Of a stretch of DNA of 64,000 nt, positions 37,113 through 47,973 are shown piece after piece. Position numbers and translations under genes: made by a program. The notes beneath the pieces were generated by a model. The model saw only the letters and a list, made by a program, of their open reading frames with translations. It made no database searches and was not told the origin of the DNA. The stretch comes from Bifidobacterium breve (GTDB lineage Bacteria > Actinomycetota > Actinomycetes > Nanopelagicales > Nanopelagicaceae), in the NCBI GenBank assembly GCA_945885625.1, contig CAMCYS010000001.1, positions 352,242-416,241 on the forward strand, written 5' to 3'. Each line of letters opens with the position of its first letter. Position 1 is the first letter of the stretch.

Positions 37113-38323
37113 GCCATGGCCTTCTTTAGATTTTCATCGATTGACGCCAGGAACTCCTGTGTAGTTTGGTAAGGAGCTTCCTTTGAAATCAATAGCGATA
37201 AATCCTTTGTCATTTTGCCTTGCTCGACAGTTTCAATACAAACTCGCTCTAAGGTATCGCAGAAAGCGGCCAGCTCGGCATTGTTATCAAGCTTTGCGCG
37301 GTGGGCTAAGCCACGAGTCCAAGCAAAGATTGATGCAATTGGATTTGTTGAAGTTGCTTTGCCCTTTTGGTGATCACGGTAGTGACGAGTCACTGTGCCG
37401 TGCGCTGCTTCGGATTCAACAATTTTGCCATCTGGAGTCATCAAAACTGATGTCATTAGGCCAAGTGAACCGTAACCCTGTGCGACGGTATCTGACTGAA
37501 CATCACCGTCGTAATTCTTACAGGCCCAGACGTAGCCACCTTCCATGCGCAATGACATAGCAACCATGTCATCAATTAGGCGATGCTCATACCAAATATC
37601 TGCAGCTACAAACTTATCCTTGAACTCAGCTTGATAGATATCTTCAAAGATATCTTTGAAGCGACCATCGTAAGCTTTCAGAATAGTGTTCTTAGTTGAG
37701 AGATAAACTGGATACTTGCGCTGTAGCCCATAATTAAGTGAAGCGCGCGCAAAGTCGCGGATTGACTCATCAAGGTTGTACATTCCCATGGCGACACCAG
37801 ATGACTTGAAATCATAAACAGTGTGTTCAATTGGCGCAGATCCGTCTTCGGGGACAAATGTCATGGTTAGTTTGCCGGCCCCTGGAACTTTGAAATCAGT
37901 GGCACGGTATTGATCACCGAATGCGTGGCGACCAATAACGATTGGCTTAGTCCAGTGCGGAACAAGACGTGGCACATTACTAATAATGATTGGTTCGCGG
38001 AAAATTACGCCACCTAAAATGTTGCGAACGGTTCCGTTAGGAGATTTCCACATCTTCTTTAGACCAAATTCTTCAACGCGGGCTTCATCAGGAGTAATGG
38101 TTGCGCATTTGATGCCAACGCCATGCTTTTGGATTGCGTGAGCTGAATCAATAGTTACTTGATCATCAGTTGCATCACGATTTTCCATACCTAAGTCGTA
38201 GTACTCAAGATTGACATCTAGATAAGGCAGAATCAAGGAATCCTTGATGAACTGCCAAATGATGCGAGTCATTTCATCGCCATCTAGTTCGACAACGGTT
38301 CCGACTACTTTGATTTTCGACAT
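37109..38323 (-). CDS. icd: NADP-dependent isocitrate dehydrogenase (eukaryote-like dimeric type)
   Basis: A 404-residue TCA-cycle enzyme oxidising isocitrate to 2-oxoglutarate. The N-terminal [14 protein letters not shown], the isocitrate site [13 protein letters not shown], and late [15 protein letters not shown] are typical of the subfamily II dimeric NADP enzyme. The start ATG 38323 has AAGGAGC upstream. It follows mdh with a 13-base gap, and its 3' end runs into a tandem repeat and a terminator. Confidence 0.95.
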   Translation of the reverse strand: MSKIKVVGTVVELDGDEMTRIIWQFIKDSLILPYLDVNLEYYDLGMENRDATDDQVTIDSAHAIQKHGVGIKCATITPDEARVEEFGLKKMWKSPNGTVRNILGGVIFREPIIISNVPRLVPHWTKPIVIGRHAFGDQYRATDFKVPGAGKLTMTFVPEDGSAPIEHTVYDFKSSGVAMGMYNLDESIRDFARASLNYGLQRKYPVYLSTKNTILKAYDGRFKDIFEDIYQAEFKDKFVAADIWYEHRLIDDMVAMSLRMEGGYVWACKNYDGDVQSDTVAQGYGSLGLMTSVLMTPDGKIVESEAAHGTVTRHYRDHQKGKATSTNPIASIFAWTRGLAHRAKLDNNAELAAFCDTLERVCIETVEQGKMTKDLSLLISKEAPYQTTQEFLASIDENLKKAMA

Positions 38324-38336
38324 TTAAAGCGGCTCC

Positions 38337-39287
38337 TTAAAGAGTTTGAACATCTGCTTGTTTGGCACGGACAGCTTCAGCTGCAACCTTCAAAGCAGCA
38401 ATTTCAGAATCAGTTAGGTCGCTTTCAACAACTTTCTTAATTCCAGTGCGTCCAATCTCGGCTTCAACACCTAAATAAACCCCAGAAATTCCATATTCAC
38501 CGTCAACCCAAGCGCATACTGGCATTACCGCACCAGAATCTTCGATAACAGCCTTAGCCATGCGAGCTGCTGCTGCAGAGGGTGCGTAGTAAGCCGAACC
38601 AGTTTTAAGAAGTGCGACTACTTCAGCACCACCGTTACGTGTGCGATCAACTAGAGCATCGATATCTGCTTGCGAAAGTAAATCGCTCAGAGGCTTGCCA
38701 TCGACAGTGCAACGACTTGGCACTGGAACCATGGTGTCGCCGTGTGAACCTAGAGTCAGCGTCTTTACAGATGAAACTTTAACGCCCAGCTTTTCGGCAA
38801 CATTGTCAGTAAAACGAGCAGTATCTAACATGCCAGCTTGACCAATAACTCGATGCTTTGGAAAACCAGTTGCTAGCTGCGCAAGTGCAGTCATTTCATC
38901 AAGTGGATTTGAAACCACAATGATTACGGCATTTGGAGAATGCTTTGCAATATTTTCAGCAACCCCACGAACGATGCCAGCGTTTACATCAATTAGATCC
39001 ATGCGACTCATGCCTGGCTTACGCGGAAGGCCGGCAGTAATAACTACTACATCTGAATTTGCAGTTGCTTCGTAGCCAGCGCCATCAGCGGTAGTTGTTG
39101 CGCCAATAATTTTTGTTTCGAAACCTTCGATAGAACGAGATTGGTTCATATCAAGAGCCAAACCTTCTGGCTTGCCTTCAAGAATATCGGTGAGAACTAC
39201 AGTATCGAAAATATCGTATTCAGCTAAGCGCATTGCAGTGGTTGAACCATAGAACCCAGCGCCTACTACTGTTACTTTGCTACTCAT
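38337..39287 (-). CDS. mdh: Malate dehydrogenase (LDH-like)
   Basis: A 316-residue NAD-dependent TCA-cycle enzyme of the lactate/malate dehydrogenase superfamily. The Rossmann start is VVGAGFYGSTTAMRL; AGLPRKPGMSR carries the Arg at the substrate-discriminating position that selects malate over lactate; NPLDEM and the catalytic His in LGSHGDTMVP follow. AGGAGAAC lies upstream of ATG 39287. The glycine loop and length resemble the tetrameric Chloroflexus-type enzyme rather than the longer MDH common in Actinobacteria. Confidence 0.93.
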   Translation of the reverse strand: MSSKVTVVGAGFYGSTTAMRLAEYDIFDTVVLTDILEGKPEGLALDMNQSRSIEGFETKIIGATTTADGAGYEATANSDVVVITAGLPRKPGMSRMDLIDVNAGIVRGVAENIAKHSPNAVIIVVSNPLDEMTALAQLATGFPKHRVIGQAGMLDTARFTDNVAEKLGVKVSSVKTLTLGSHGDTMVPVPSRCTVDGKPLSDLLSQADIDALVDRTRNGGAEVVALLKTGSAYYAPSAAAARMAKAVIEDSGAVMPVCAWVDGEYGISGVYLGVEAEIGRTGIKKVVESDLTDSEIAALKVAAEAVRAKQADVQTL

Positions 39288-39334
39288 TGTCAGTTCTCCT
39301 GAATGTAAGAAGTATCTTGAGGTCGAGGTAAATC

Positions 39335-39550
39335 CTATCGCCCACGAGGAAGTGCTAATGCCAGCAGAAAGAGGCTAATCGAAATAGCAAGTGGCAAATA
39401 GAGTTCAATCTTGCGTTGCCCACGCTGCGAAATGGCAAAAAGGCCAGTGCCTACTGCAATTAAAAGTGATCCAGTTCGCACTAGCCCGAGCGCTCCTGCG
39501 ACTACGCCAGCGGCCACTAAGGCATAGGAAGAGTAGGTAATTACTCGCAT
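39335..39550 (-). CDS. DUF3017 small membrane protein
   Basis: A 71-residue protein with two or three hydrophobic segments (about 5-20, 26-42 and 50-66) and an [16 protein letters not shown] stretch, matching the DUF3017 family that follows folD in many Actinobacteria. The function is unknown. ATG 39550 overlaps the folD end by ten bases, so it is translationally coupled. Confidence 0.83.
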   Translation of the reverse strand: MRVITYSSYALVAAGVVAGALGLVRTGSLLIAVGTGLFAISQRGQRKIELYLPLAISISLFLLALALPRGR

Positions 39551-40383
39551 GCCTCAACCACATTGGTAAGTAACATCGCTCGGGTCATTGGGCCAACTCC
39601 GCCGGGCATCGGGGCAATATTTGCCGCGACTTCGAAAACATCGGGGTGAATATCGCCCAGCAAGCCAGCCTCGGTGCGCGAGATTCCGACATCTAGAACT
39701 GTGGCACCAGGCTTAATCATGTCGGCAGTCAAAAAATGTGCTTTCCCAATCGCAGCAATAACGATGTCAGCTTGCTTAACATGCTTAGCTAAATCTTTAG
39801 TACCTGTATGTGTCAAAGTAACAGTGGCATTTTCTTCTTTGCGACTGAGCAATAATCCAAGTGGACGACCAACTGTCAAGCCACGACCGATTACACAAAC
39901 TTCAGCCCCTGAAATAGCAACTTCGTAATGACGCAACAGCGCGTTGATGCCTCTTGGGGTGCATGGCAGCGGTGCTGGGTAGCCACTAACTAATCGACCA
40001 AGGTTCATCGGGTGTAATCCATCGGCATCTTTGGCTGGATCGATTGCTTCGAGAATCAATTGTGTACTGATGCCCTTAGGCATTGGCAGCTGCACGATAT
40101 AACCAGTGCACTCATTTGCTGAATTCAAATCTTTAATCGCAGCCATAACATCTGCTTGCGTTGCAGATTTCGGTAGATCAATCCGAATTGAATTGATTCC
40201 AACTTCTGAGCAATCTCGATGTTTACCGGCAACGTAGGAATGCGACCCTGGATCATCGCCAACTAACACGGTACCTAAACCTGGTGTAATTCCGCGGGTT
40301 TTTAAGGTTTGGGTACGAGTGCGCAGATCTGCCTTAATAACCGTGGCAAGAGCTTTGCCATCTAAAATCCGCGCTTTATGCAT
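39541..40383 (-). CDS. folD: Bifunctional methylenetetrahydrofolate dehydrogenase/cyclohydrolase
   Basis: A 280-residue enzyme interconverting 5,10-methylene- and 10-formyl-tetrahydrofolate, the formyl donor used by PurH and PurN encoded upstream. Seen are the catalytic-lysine region [23 protein letters not shown], and the NADP site [17 protein letters not shown] with [14 protein letters not shown] near the end. ATG 40383 ([11 protein letters not shown]) overlaps purH by eight bases; a longer frame using an alternative start would run deep into purH. Confidence 0.95.
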   Translation of the reverse strand: MHKARILDGKALATVIKADLRTRTQTLKTRGITPGLGTVLVGDDPGSHSYVAGKHRDCSEVGINSIRIDLPKSATQADVMAAIKDLNSANECTGYIVQLPMPKGISTQLILEAIDPAKDADGLHPMNLGRLVSGYPAPLPCTPRGINALLRHYEVAISGAEVCVIGRGLTVGRPLGLLLSRKEENATVTLTHTGTKDLAKHVKQADIVIAAIGKAHFLTADMIKPGATVLDVGISRTEAGLLGDIHPDVFEVAANIAPMPGGVGPMTRAMLLTNVVEACE

Positions 40384-41920
40384 GAGAGAAGTGTCTTGTA
40401 CTAGTGAAGAACATTGCAACATTGGCTGATATGGCCGCCGCGATTACCTCTTCATCGCGCACGCTGCCACCAGGCTGGACTACTGCAACTACGCCAGCAT
40501 CAAGCAATATCTCTAAGCCATCGGCAAATGGGAAGAACGCATCACTGGCCGCAACGCAACCAGCCACACGATCACCGGCTCGAGCAACTGCCAATCTGGC
40601 GGAATCCACTCGATTAACTTGACCCATTCCAATGCCAACAGCTGCGCCATCTTTAGCCAGCAAAATTGCATTGCTCTTTACGGCGCGGACTGAGCGCCAC
40701 GCGAATTCTAAATCTTTCAATACTTGCGCACTGACTGGCTCGCCATAAACTTGTACCCAATTGGCCGCCTTATCACCAGATGCATCAATCAAATCACTTT
40801 CTTGTAGTAGTGCTCCACCAGATACGGGGCGTAACTCAAGAGGATTAATCGCAGTCAAATCACATTGCAGAATACGAATCGAAGGTTTCTTCATTAAGAG
40901 CTCAAGTGCATCAGCATCAAATCCTGGCGCAATTACAACTTCGGTAAATACTTTAGAAAGAGGTTCAGCCATCGCTAAATCGACCTTGCGATTAGCAGCA
41001 ACTACTCCCCCGAATGCTGACACGGGATCGCACTCATGTGCCTTTGAATAGGCTACAGAAATGTTGGCACCTGTCGCAATGCCACAAGGGTTAGCATGTT
41101 TAATGATTGCAACGGCTGGGTCGCTGTGATCTAGGGCTGCGCGCCAAGCGGCATCAGCATCGGTGTAATTGTTAAATGACATCTCTTTGCCATGTAGTTG
41201 CTGAGCGCTAACGATTCCGGGGCCAGCAGATTTATAAATTACCGCGCTTTGATGTGGGTTCTCGCCATAACGTAAAGTATTTTCTTGTTTGTAGATAGAG
41301 CCAAACCAAGTCGGCAGTTTGGCATCGCTACTTTGCGCGCCTAACCAAGTGGCAATAGCTAAGTCGTATTCGGCAGTAGTTCTAAATACTTCTAAAGCCA
41401 ATAGTTGGCGCTCTTCATTGGTAAAGCCACCGGCCGCTAAAGCATCTAACAACTGGTCATATTGTGAGGTCTGGCTAATTACAGCTACCGAGCCATGATT
41501 CTTAGCAGCTCCGCGCAACATGGAAGGCCCACCGATATCAATCTGTTCAATTGATTCAGCAAAGGAAGCACCAGCTGCAATAGTTGCGGCAAATGGATAG
41601 AGATTGATTATTACTAAATCAAAGGGGGCAATTTCCAGCTCTGCGATAGCGGCTAGATGATCTGGATTACTCTGATCGGCCAAGATGCCTGAGTGAACTC
41701 TCGGATGTAACGTCTTAACGCGCCCGCCCATGATTTCGGGAAAACCGGTGTAATCACTAACTTCAGTAACTGCTACACCGGCGGCAGCTAAATTTGCAGC
41801 GGTCGAACCGGTAGAAAGTATTTCAACTCCAGCTTTGCTAAGTGCAGCGCCAATTTCGAGTAGGCGATCTTTATCGTAAACACTAAGTAAAGCGCGGCGG
41901 ATCGGTTTGCGATTACTCAT
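40376..41920 (-). CDS. purH: Bifunctional AICAR formyltransferase/IMP cyclohydrolase
   Basis: A 514-residue enzyme for the last two steps to IMP. The N-terminal cyclohydrolase domain shows [15 protein letters not shown] and [14 protein letters not shown]; the C-terminal formyltransferase has the [11 protein letters not shown] motif and a final [13 protein letters not shown] region. Length and domain order are normal. It lies 14 bases after purN and overlaps folD by eight bases, coupling purine formylation with folate supply. Confidence 0.96.
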   Translation of the reverse strand: MSNRKPIRRALLSVYDKDRLLEIGAALSKAGVEILSTGSTAANLAAAGVAVTEVSDYTGFPEIMGGRVKTLHPRVHSGILADQSNPDHLAAIAELEIAPFDLVIINLYPFAATIAAGASFAESIEQIDIGGPSMLRGAAKNHGSVAVISQTSQYDQLLDALAAGGFTNEERQLLALEVFRTTAEYDLAIATWLGAQSSDAKLPTWFGSIYKQENTLRYGENPHQSAVIYKSAGPGIVSAQQLHGKEMSFNNYTDADAAWRAALDHSDPAVAIIKHANPCGIATGANISVAYSKAHECDPVSAFGGVVAANRKVDLAMAEPLSKVFTEVVIAPGFDADALELLMKKPSIRILQCDLTAINPLELRPVSGGALLQESDLIDASGDKAANWVQVYGEPVSAQVLKDLEFAWRSVRAVKSNAILLAKDGAAVGIGMGQVNRVDSARLAVARAGDRVAGCVAASDAFFPFADGLEILLDAGVVAVVQPGGSVRDEEVIAAAISANVAMFFTSTRHFSHA

Positions 41921-41934
41921 TAGCGGGCTGCCTT

Positions 41935-42483
41935 CTACTTTAACTCGGCCAGAATTTGCGGAATGGTCGCAACAATGAGACCGCGCTCGATAATCTTAAT
42001 GCGTTCGTGTAAAGATTCCTCATTATCAGTAGGCGCGATCTCTAGGCGCTCTTGTGCGATGACCTCGCCAGTATCAATTCCCTCATCAACCCAATGAATA
42101 GTCGTGCCGGTTTCAGAGGCTCCAGCAGCCAGTGCATCTCGCACCGCATGAGCACCTGGAAATAACGGCAACAAGGCTGGGTGGCTATTTATTACTTTAA
42201 AAGTATGCACGAATTGCGGTGCCAAGATGCGCATGAAGCCAGCGCAAACAATCAAATCTGGCTGATGCTTTGTTGCCAGCGAAAACAGTTCTTGATCCCA
42301 GATAGCTCGGTCACCGGTTAATTCTAATAATTCAACTTTTATCCCGAATTCATTCGCTATTTTAATTACCTTCGCTGTGGGCTGATCACAGATAAGGGCA
42401 GTAATTTCGTAGCTCTTTTCAGCGGCGAAGATTGCTCTAGCTAAGGTGCCCGAACCACTAGCCAGAATCAAAACTTTCTTCAT
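41935..42483 (-). CDS. purN: Phosphoribosylglycinamide formyltransferase
   Basis: A 182-residue enzyme formylating GAR with 10-formyl-tetrahydrofolate. The N-terminal [12 protein letters not shown] nucleotide loop, the catalytic segment [33 protein letters not shown] with the active-site His, and [16 protein letters not shown] are all present. It overlaps the membrane-protein gene upstream by four bases (ATGA). Confidence 0.95.
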   Translation of the reverse strand: MKKVLILASGSGTLARAIFAAEKSYEITALICDQPTAKVIKIANEFGIKVELLELTGDRAIWDQELFSLATKHQPDLIVCAGFMRILAPQFVHTFKVINSHPALLPLFPGAHAVRDALAAGASETGTTIHWVDEGIDTGEVIAQERLEIAPTDNEESLHERIKIIERGLIVATIPQILAELK

Positions 42484-43559
42484 CTGGTTCGATCTAACCG
42501 GGGCAGAACTCTTGCCAAGCCAATCCCTATCGCCATTTGTACGCCAATAGCCAAGGTCACTTTCCAGATAGAAACACCAACTGCACTTAGCGCTTCAGTC
42601 ATTAGAGATCCGCTGGCAGCCCAACTAATAAAGGCGACTGCCAATAAAACCAAAGTGAAAGTCTGCCAAAGAACTTCTGGCCGCTGATTTAAAGTCCAAC
42701 TTGTTAGCGCTACACCGGCTGCTACAAAGATTAAAATCGCAATTAACGCCCATTGAAATTTACCAGTCGGCAGTGCACCTAAAATTGGAAGCGCAGGAAT
42801 CTCGGGAACTTGATAAAACAATGGTGAAATTATGGTGCCGTTGCCAATTCCAAAACCAACCCCAGTAAAATAACCAATAGTTGCTACCGCCGCATTTGGC
42901 AGATAAAGCACATTTAAAATAAGCAATAAGACTCCGCCCAGAATTCCTGGTTCCAGAACTTGAGTTAAATCTTTCACGATTGCCAAATTCACCAGTAGTG
43001 AGATACCTAGAACTAAAAATCCAAAACCCAAGAAAGCGGCAATAATGCGGGTAGCAAAGAAAATTGGTTGGGACGAGATTTTCCGACGTTCGGCAGTAAG
43101 AACTGACAGTATGGCAATCGGAATTGTGACAAGTGGCGTTAAATACCAAACTGGTTTGACGGCATCTGTCGTAACAAAAAAAGCGATAGTAGCTGTGATC
43201 CCTGCGTACAAAGTTACGAATAGAGTACGAGCTAACGCGATACTCTGATAATCATTATCCAAGCGCTCAATGCTGCGTTTGAAACCACTGCGAATTGCTA
43301 AAATTGGAAATATCAATGCGCCAAGAGGTAAGTAAGTTAACCAACCAGCTGGAGCGCCTTCGGAAAGGGTTAAATTAAAAGCTAAATGATGTGCACCTAG
43401 CCATAGCCAAATTGCCGCTCGAACTGGATCAGAAGTATTGCCATTTGTGCTGCCTGCGGTCGCCCAAGCAATTAGGGAGAGAAAGGCGATCGGCAGCAGG
43501 ACAACTGAAATGCTGCGTACAACTTGAGCCAACGTGACCGCAAGGACTCGTTGGAACAT
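42480..43559 (-). CDS. DUF6350-like polytopic membrane protein
   Basis: A 359-residue protein with about nine hydrophobic helices and short polar loops. It resembles the DUF6350 family that sits between sucD and purN in many Actinobacteria (position of Rv0955). A conserved-looking TGVGFGIGNGTIISPLF loop lies near residues 225-245. The function is not known. It begins five bases after sucD ends and overlaps purN by four bases. Confidence 0.75.
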   Translation of the reverse strand: MFQRVLAVTLAQVVRSISVVLLPIAFLSLIAWATAGSTNGNTSDPVRAAIWLWLGAHHLAFNLTLSEGAPAGWLTYLPLGALIFPILAIRSGFKRSIERLDNDYQSIALARTLFVTLYAGITATIAFFVTTDAVKPVWYLTPLVTIPIAILSVLTAERRKISSQPIFFATRIIAAFLGFGFLVLGISLLVNLAIVKDLTQVLEPGILGGVLLLILNVLYLPNAAVATIGYFTGVGFGIGNGTIISPLFYQVPEIPALPILGALPTGKFQWALIAILIFVAAGVALTSWTLNQRPEVLWQTFTLVLLAVAFISWAASGSLMTEALSAVGVSIWKVTLAIGVQMAIGIGLARVLPRLDRTR

Positions 43560-43564
43560 TGTTG

Positions 43565-44446
43565 TTAGCGGCCCAATATGGCGCGCAGCAAACGCGCTGT
43601 TTCACTTGGGGTTTGACCCACTTTAACGCCAGCAGCTTCGAGGGCATCCTTCTTTGCTTGCGCGGTTCCGGATGAACCCGAAACGATGGCGCCAGCATGA
43701 CCCATGGTCTTACCTTCAGGAGCGGTGAAGCCAGCAACATAACCAACTACTGGCTTAGTTACATATTCAGCGATAAAAGCAGCAGCACGTTCTTCGGCAT
43801 CGCCACCAATTTCACCAATCATTACGATCGCTTCAGTTTCTGGATCATCTTGGAATGCGCGCAAGCAATCAATATGTGTAGTGCCAACTACTGGGTCGCC
43901 ACCGATACCAACTGCAGTGCTAAATCCAATATCGCGAAGTTCAAACATCATTTGGTAAGTCAATGTGCCTGACTTGGAAACTAAACCAATTGGGCCCACA
44001 CCTGTGATATTTGCTGGAATGATTCCGACATTTGATTTACCGGGACTAATTAAACCTGGGCAGTTTGGCCCAATAATGCGAGATCTTCCTTTAGTTAACG
44101 AGTAAGCATAGAAGCTCGCAGAATCGTGAACTGGGATTCCTTCGGTGATGACAACAATTAGTGGCATGGCAGCATCGATTGCATCGACAACTGCAGCTTT
44201 GGCAAATTTAGGCGGCACAAAAACTACTGAAACATTAGCCCCCGTTGCAGCCATTGCTTCGCCAACTGTATTAAAGACCGGCAGACTATGCCCATCGATC
44301 TCAACTGATTGACCACCCTTGCCTGGCGTTACGCCACCGACAACTTTGGAACCTGATGCCAGCATGCGTCGAGTGTGTTTAGTTCCTTCAGAGCCAGTCA
44401 TGCCTTGAACGATAATTTTTGAATCAGCGTTAATGAAGATCGACAT
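43565..44446 (-). CDS. sucD: Succinyl-CoA synthetase alpha subunit
   Basis: A 293-residue TCA-cycle subunit that binds CoA and carries the phosphohistidine. The CoA-binding [18 protein letters not shown] start, the EGIPVHD and [13 protein letters not shown] stretches, and the phosphorylated His in [13 protein letters not shown] are visible. It starts immediately after the sucC stop with no spacer. The partner beta subunit is encoded just upstream. Confidence 0.96.
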   Translation of the reverse strand: MSIFINADSKIIVQGMTGSEGTKHTRRMLASGSKVVGGVTPGKGGQSVEIDGHSLPVFNTVGEAMAATGANVSVVFVPPKFAKAAVVDAIDAAMPLIVVITEGIPVHDSASFYAYSLTKGRSRIIGPNCPGLISPGKSNVGIIPANITGVGPIGLVSKSGTLTYQMMFELRDIGFSTAVGIGGDPVVGTTHIDCLRAFQDDPETEAIVMIGEIGGDAEERAAAFIAEYVTKPVVGYVAGFTAPEGKTMGHAGAIVSGSSGTAQAKKDALEAAGVKVGQTPSETARLLRAILGR

Positions 44447-45610
44447 TTACTTAGCCGCCAATTCTGCTGCACGATTTGCAGCGCCATCCATAGTGTCTAA
44501 CTGTTCGATCAGCGGGTGTGCAGCAGCCGTCAAAATTGCTCGACCTTCAACCACATTGTTGCCATCTAGCCGTACCACAATTGGCTTAGTTGCCTGAGCC
44601 CCAAGTAGTTCAAGGGCCTGCACGATGCCGTTTGCTACTGCATCGCACGAGGTAATGCCACCGAAAACATTTACAAAGACACTCTTTACATCTTTATCAC
44701 CCAAAATAATCGAAAGCCCATCGGCCATAACTTGGGCTGATGCACCTCCACCTATATCTAGGAAGTTTGCCGGGCGAACGCCACCAAATTTTTCGCCGGC
44801 ATAGGCAACCACATCAAGCGTGCTCATTACTAAGCCCGCGCCATTACCAATAATTCCTACTTGCCCCTCAAGTTTTACATAGTTCAAATTTTTAGCTTTA
44901 GCTGCGGCTTCTAGTGCATTCTCCGCCGCTTGATCAACAAGTGATTCATGTTCTGGATGACGAAAAGCGGCATTTTCATCGAGAGTTACTTTGCCATCGA
45001 GGGCAATGATCTTGCCATCAGAGGTTTTAACTAGTGGGTTAACTTCAACAAGTGTGGCATCTTCAGAGACAAAGGTTTCCCAGAGTTTTACTAAAACCGC
45101 TGAAACTTGATCAGCTACCTCGGTTGGGAAATTTGCGGCTGCAATAATTTCAGTAGCACGCGCTAAGTCAATACCTACATTGGCATCAACTGGAATCTTG
45201 GCTAACTTTTCAGGAGCTGTATGAGCCACTTCTTCAATTTCCATGCCGCCGGCAACCGATGCCATAACTAGGAAGGTGCGGTTAGAACGATCTAACAAAA
45301 TTGCTAAGTAATATTCAGATTCAATCGGCGCGGCTGCCGCAATCATTACGGTGCGAACTTCATGCCCCTTGATATCCATACCTAAAATACCACTGGCTTT
45401 TTCACGAGCATCGGCTGGGTCAACGGCTAACTTAACGCCGCCAGCTTTTCCGCGGCCACCAACTTTTACTTGAGCTTTAACTACAACTTTGCCACCAATT
45501 TTTGCAGCGGCTGCTTCGGCTTCGTCAGCCGTAGTTGCGATCGCCGCTGGCAATACTGGTACGCCATGCTTTTCAAAGAGATCGCGAGCTTGATATTCGT
45601 ATAAATCCAC
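44447..45610 (-). CDS. sucC: Succinyl-CoA synthetase beta subunit
   Basis: A 387-residue ATP-grasp subunit starting [21 protein letters not shown] from a GTG codon at 45610. The [21 protein letters not shown] nucleotide region, VEVNPLVKT and the [17 protein letters not shown] motif are characteristic. AAAGGAAAG upstream serves as the ribosome site. Together with SucD it forms ATP or GTP from succinyl-CoA. It follows pcrA after 61 bases. Confidence 0.96.
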   Translation of the reverse strand: MDLYEYQARDLFEKHGVPVLPAAIATTADEAEAAAAKIGGKVVVKAQVKVGGRGKAGGVKLAVDPADAREKASGILGMDIKGHEVRTVMIAAAAPIESEYYLAILLDRSNRTFLVMASVAGGMEIEEVAHTAPEKLAKIPVDANVGIDLARATEIIAAANFPTEVADQVSAVLVKLWETFVSEDATLVEVNPLVKTSDGKIIALDGKVTLDENAAFRHPEHESLVDQAAENALEAAAKAKNLNYVKLEGQVGIIGNGAGLVMSTLDVVAYAGEKFGGVRPANFLDIGGGASAQVMADGLSIILGDKDVKSVFVNVFGGITSCDAVANGIVQALELLGAQATKPIVVRLDGNNVVEGRAILTAAAHPLIEQLDTMDGAANRAAELAAK

Positions 45611-45671
45611 TAGTTAACCGCTTTCCTTTTCTTATTAAAGAGCGCGAAGGCCGCGTTAAACCTGCCTAATA

Positions 45672-47921
45672 CTAGAGCTTCTCGACAGGTGCATAGCGCA
45701 ACAGCAATCGCTTATCGCCGTATTGGCCAAAGTTAATGGTTGCTTCGCTCTTATCGCCCTCACCAGCGGTGCCGACAACTGTGCCTAAACCAAATGTGTC
45801 ATGTGACACACGATCGCCAATTGCCAAAGTAATTCCAGCAGGCGCTTTACGCCCAGTTGCCCGAGGAGGGGGCGCTGTCACAACTCTTGGTTTACGAATC
45901 AGTGACGGAGATATCACGTTGTGATTTCGCCACTCTATTACCTCGGCTGGAATTTCATCGAGAAATCTAGATGGTGGATTGTAATTTGGCGCACCCCATG
46001 ATGATCGATATTCAGCGCGTGAAATAAACAACCGCTCTTGCGCGCGAGTTAATCCGACATATGCCAATCGACGTTCTTCTTCGATCTCATCCTTCTCGCC
46101 CAGGGTTCGAGAATGCGGAAAGATGCCATCTTCCATGCCGGTGAGAAATACGGTTGGAAACTCCAGACCCTTAGCGGTGTGTAGCGTCATTAAAGTTATT
46201 ACTCCCCCATGATCTTCACCTTCGGGGATTTGATCTGAGTCAGCGACTAGCGAAACTTTTTCGAGAAAACCAGAGAGTGAAATTTCTTCATCTTCAGTTA
46301 ATTCTTCAAATGAGCGTTCCTCATATTCCATAGCAACGGCTAAAAGTTCTTTTAGATTCTCAACGCGGACTTCATCTTGTGGGTCAGTACTATTTGCTAG
46401 TTCTGCCAGCAAGCCAGATTGTTCAAGAACGGCCTCGACGATTACTGATGGGCGAACTTTTGCTTCAACTAATACTGCCAATGCGCCAATCATGGCGGTA
46501 AATTGGTTAATTGATTGGGCAGCTTTAGGTGGAATTTCAGGTGCTTCAGAGGCTGCCATTAGCCCACCCCAGAAGGTGTAACCGCAAGATTTGGCATGCG
46601 CCTCGAGAATCTCAAGAGCTCGATCACCGATTCCGCGCTTTGGATAATTAATTACCCGACGCAATGAAACTTCATCTTCGGGGTTTGCAATAACCCGCAA
46701 ATAGCTAAGTAAGTCTTTAACTTCTTTGCGCTCATAGAAGCGCAGCCCACCAACTACTTTGTAAGGCAAGGCAGCCCGCATAAATACCTCTTCAAAAACC
46801 CGAGACTGCGCATTTGTGCGATAGAAAACCGCAGTTTGGCCTGGAGTAGAAAGACCCTTATCCATAAGTGAGCGAACTTCATCCTTAACAAATTCGGCTT
46901 CATCATGTTCGGATTCGGCCACATAGCCAACTAATGGTGCACCAGCACCAGCTTGCGACCAAAGATTTTTCTCTTTGCGCGACTCGTTTTTAGTAATTAC
47001 GGCATTTGCGGCGTTAAGAATATTTTGGGTTGATCGATAATTCTGTTCGAGCAAAATCGTGGTGGCGTTTGGGTAATCAAGTTCGAACTGCATGATGTTT
47101 CGAATAGTGGCCCCTCGGAAGGCATAGATAGATTGATCGGCATCGCCCACCACACATAGTTCAGCCGGAGGCAAACCTTCCAGATCGCTACCAACTAGCT
47201 CGCGCACCAGAATATATTGCGCATGATTGGTGTCCTGATACTCATCAACTAAAACATGGCGGAACCGCGAACGGTATCGAGCTTTGGCTTCTGGAAAACG
47301 CTGTAGGACTTCGACTGTTTTTAAAATTAGATCATCGAAATCCATCGCATTGGATTGCTGCAAGCGACGCTGATAGAGCGAGTAAACATCGGCCACAACT
47401 TCTTGAAATTGATTAGTTGCCGCATTTAAGTAATCAGCCGGCCCCAATAACTCGTTCTTGGCATTGCTGATAACTGATTGAAATTGGCGAGGCGGGTATC
47501 GTTTTGGATCAAGGTTTAAATCTTTCGAAACAATTGTGATTAAGCGCAAACTGTCGGCCGAATCATAAATTGAGAAGGAATTGCTGTAACCCAATCGGGC
47601 AGCCTCTTGGCGCAAGATTCTCACGCAAGCAGAGTGAAAAGTTGAAACCCACATAGATTGTGCAATTGGTCCAACTAGCTCTTTTACCCGCTCCTTCATT
47701 TCGCCAGCAGCTTTGTTAGTGAATGTAATAGCCAGAATTGAATATGGGGTCGCATTACGTCTGGCCATCAAATACGCAATGCGCCGAGTTAGCACTCGAG
47801 TTTTTCCAGAGCCAGCACCAGCCACAATGAGAAGTGGCCCACCCGCATGAACTACGGCAGCACTCTGTTGCGGATTAAGCCCCGCGACCAATGGGTCATT
47901 ACTGATTTCGGTGCTGCTCAT
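45672..47921 (-). CDS. pcrA: ATP-dependent 3'-5' DNA helicase PcrA/UvrD
   Basis: A 749-residue superfamily 1A helicase for repair and replication restart. Motif Q/I (LNPQQ, then GAGSGKTR at 35-42), VLVDEYQDTNHAQ (II), GDADQSIYAFRGA (III), LEQNYRSTQ (IV) and TLHTAKGLEFPTVFLTGMEDGIFPH (V/VI region) are complete, and the C-terminal Tudor-like stretch IGDRVSHDTFGLGTVVG marks the PcrA/UvrD1 type. TAGACT is seven bases before ATG 47921, so leaderless. It is divergent from the PIG-L gene. Confidence 0.95.
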   Translation of the reverse strand: MSSTEISNDPLVAGLNPQQSAAVVHAGGPLLIVAGAGSGKTRVLTRRIAYLMARRNATPYSILAITFTNKAAGEMKERVKELVGPIAQSMWVSTFHSACVRILRQEAARLGYSNSFSIYDSADSLRLITIVSKDLNLDPKRYPPRQFQSVISNAKNELLGPADYLNAATNQFQEVVADVYSLYQRRLQQSNAMDFDDLILKTVEVLQRFPEAKARYRSRFRHVLVDEYQDTNHAQYILVRELVGSDLEGLPPAELCVVGDADQSIYAFRGATIRNIMQFELDYPNATTILLEQNYRSTQNILNAANAVITKNESRKEKNLWSQAGAGAPLVGYVAESEHDEAEFVKDEVRSLMDKGLSTPGQTAVFYRTNAQSRVFEEVFMRAALPYKVVGGLRFYERKEVKDLLSYLRVIANPEDEVSLRRVINYPKRGIGDRALEILEAHAKSCGYTFWGGLMAASEAPEIPPKAAQSINQFTAMIGALAVLVEAKVRPSVIVEAVLEQSGLLAELANSTDPQDEVRVENLKELLAVAMEYEERSFEELTEDEEISLSGFLEKVSLVADSDQIPEGEDHGGVITLMTLHTAKGLEFPTVFLTGMEDGIFPHSRTLGEKDEIEEERRLAYVGLTRAQERLFISRAEYRSSWGAPNYNPPSRFLDEIPAEVIEWRNHNVISPSLIRKPRVVTAPPPRATGRKAPAGITLAIGDRVSHDTFGLGTVVGTAGEGDKSEATINFGQYGDKRLLLRYAPVEKL

Positions 47922-47973
47922 GGCGCGCAGTCTATTAGGCTACGGCGACAGGATTCTTTAAGGGAGCAGATAC

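Noticed and set aside
36892..37164. Plus-strand open frame with a PGASK repeat near the end of the ABC ATPase gene
   Set aside because: It is only the 15-bp tandem repeat read in one frame, overlapping the end of the ATPase gene and the terminator; no start signal or family match.
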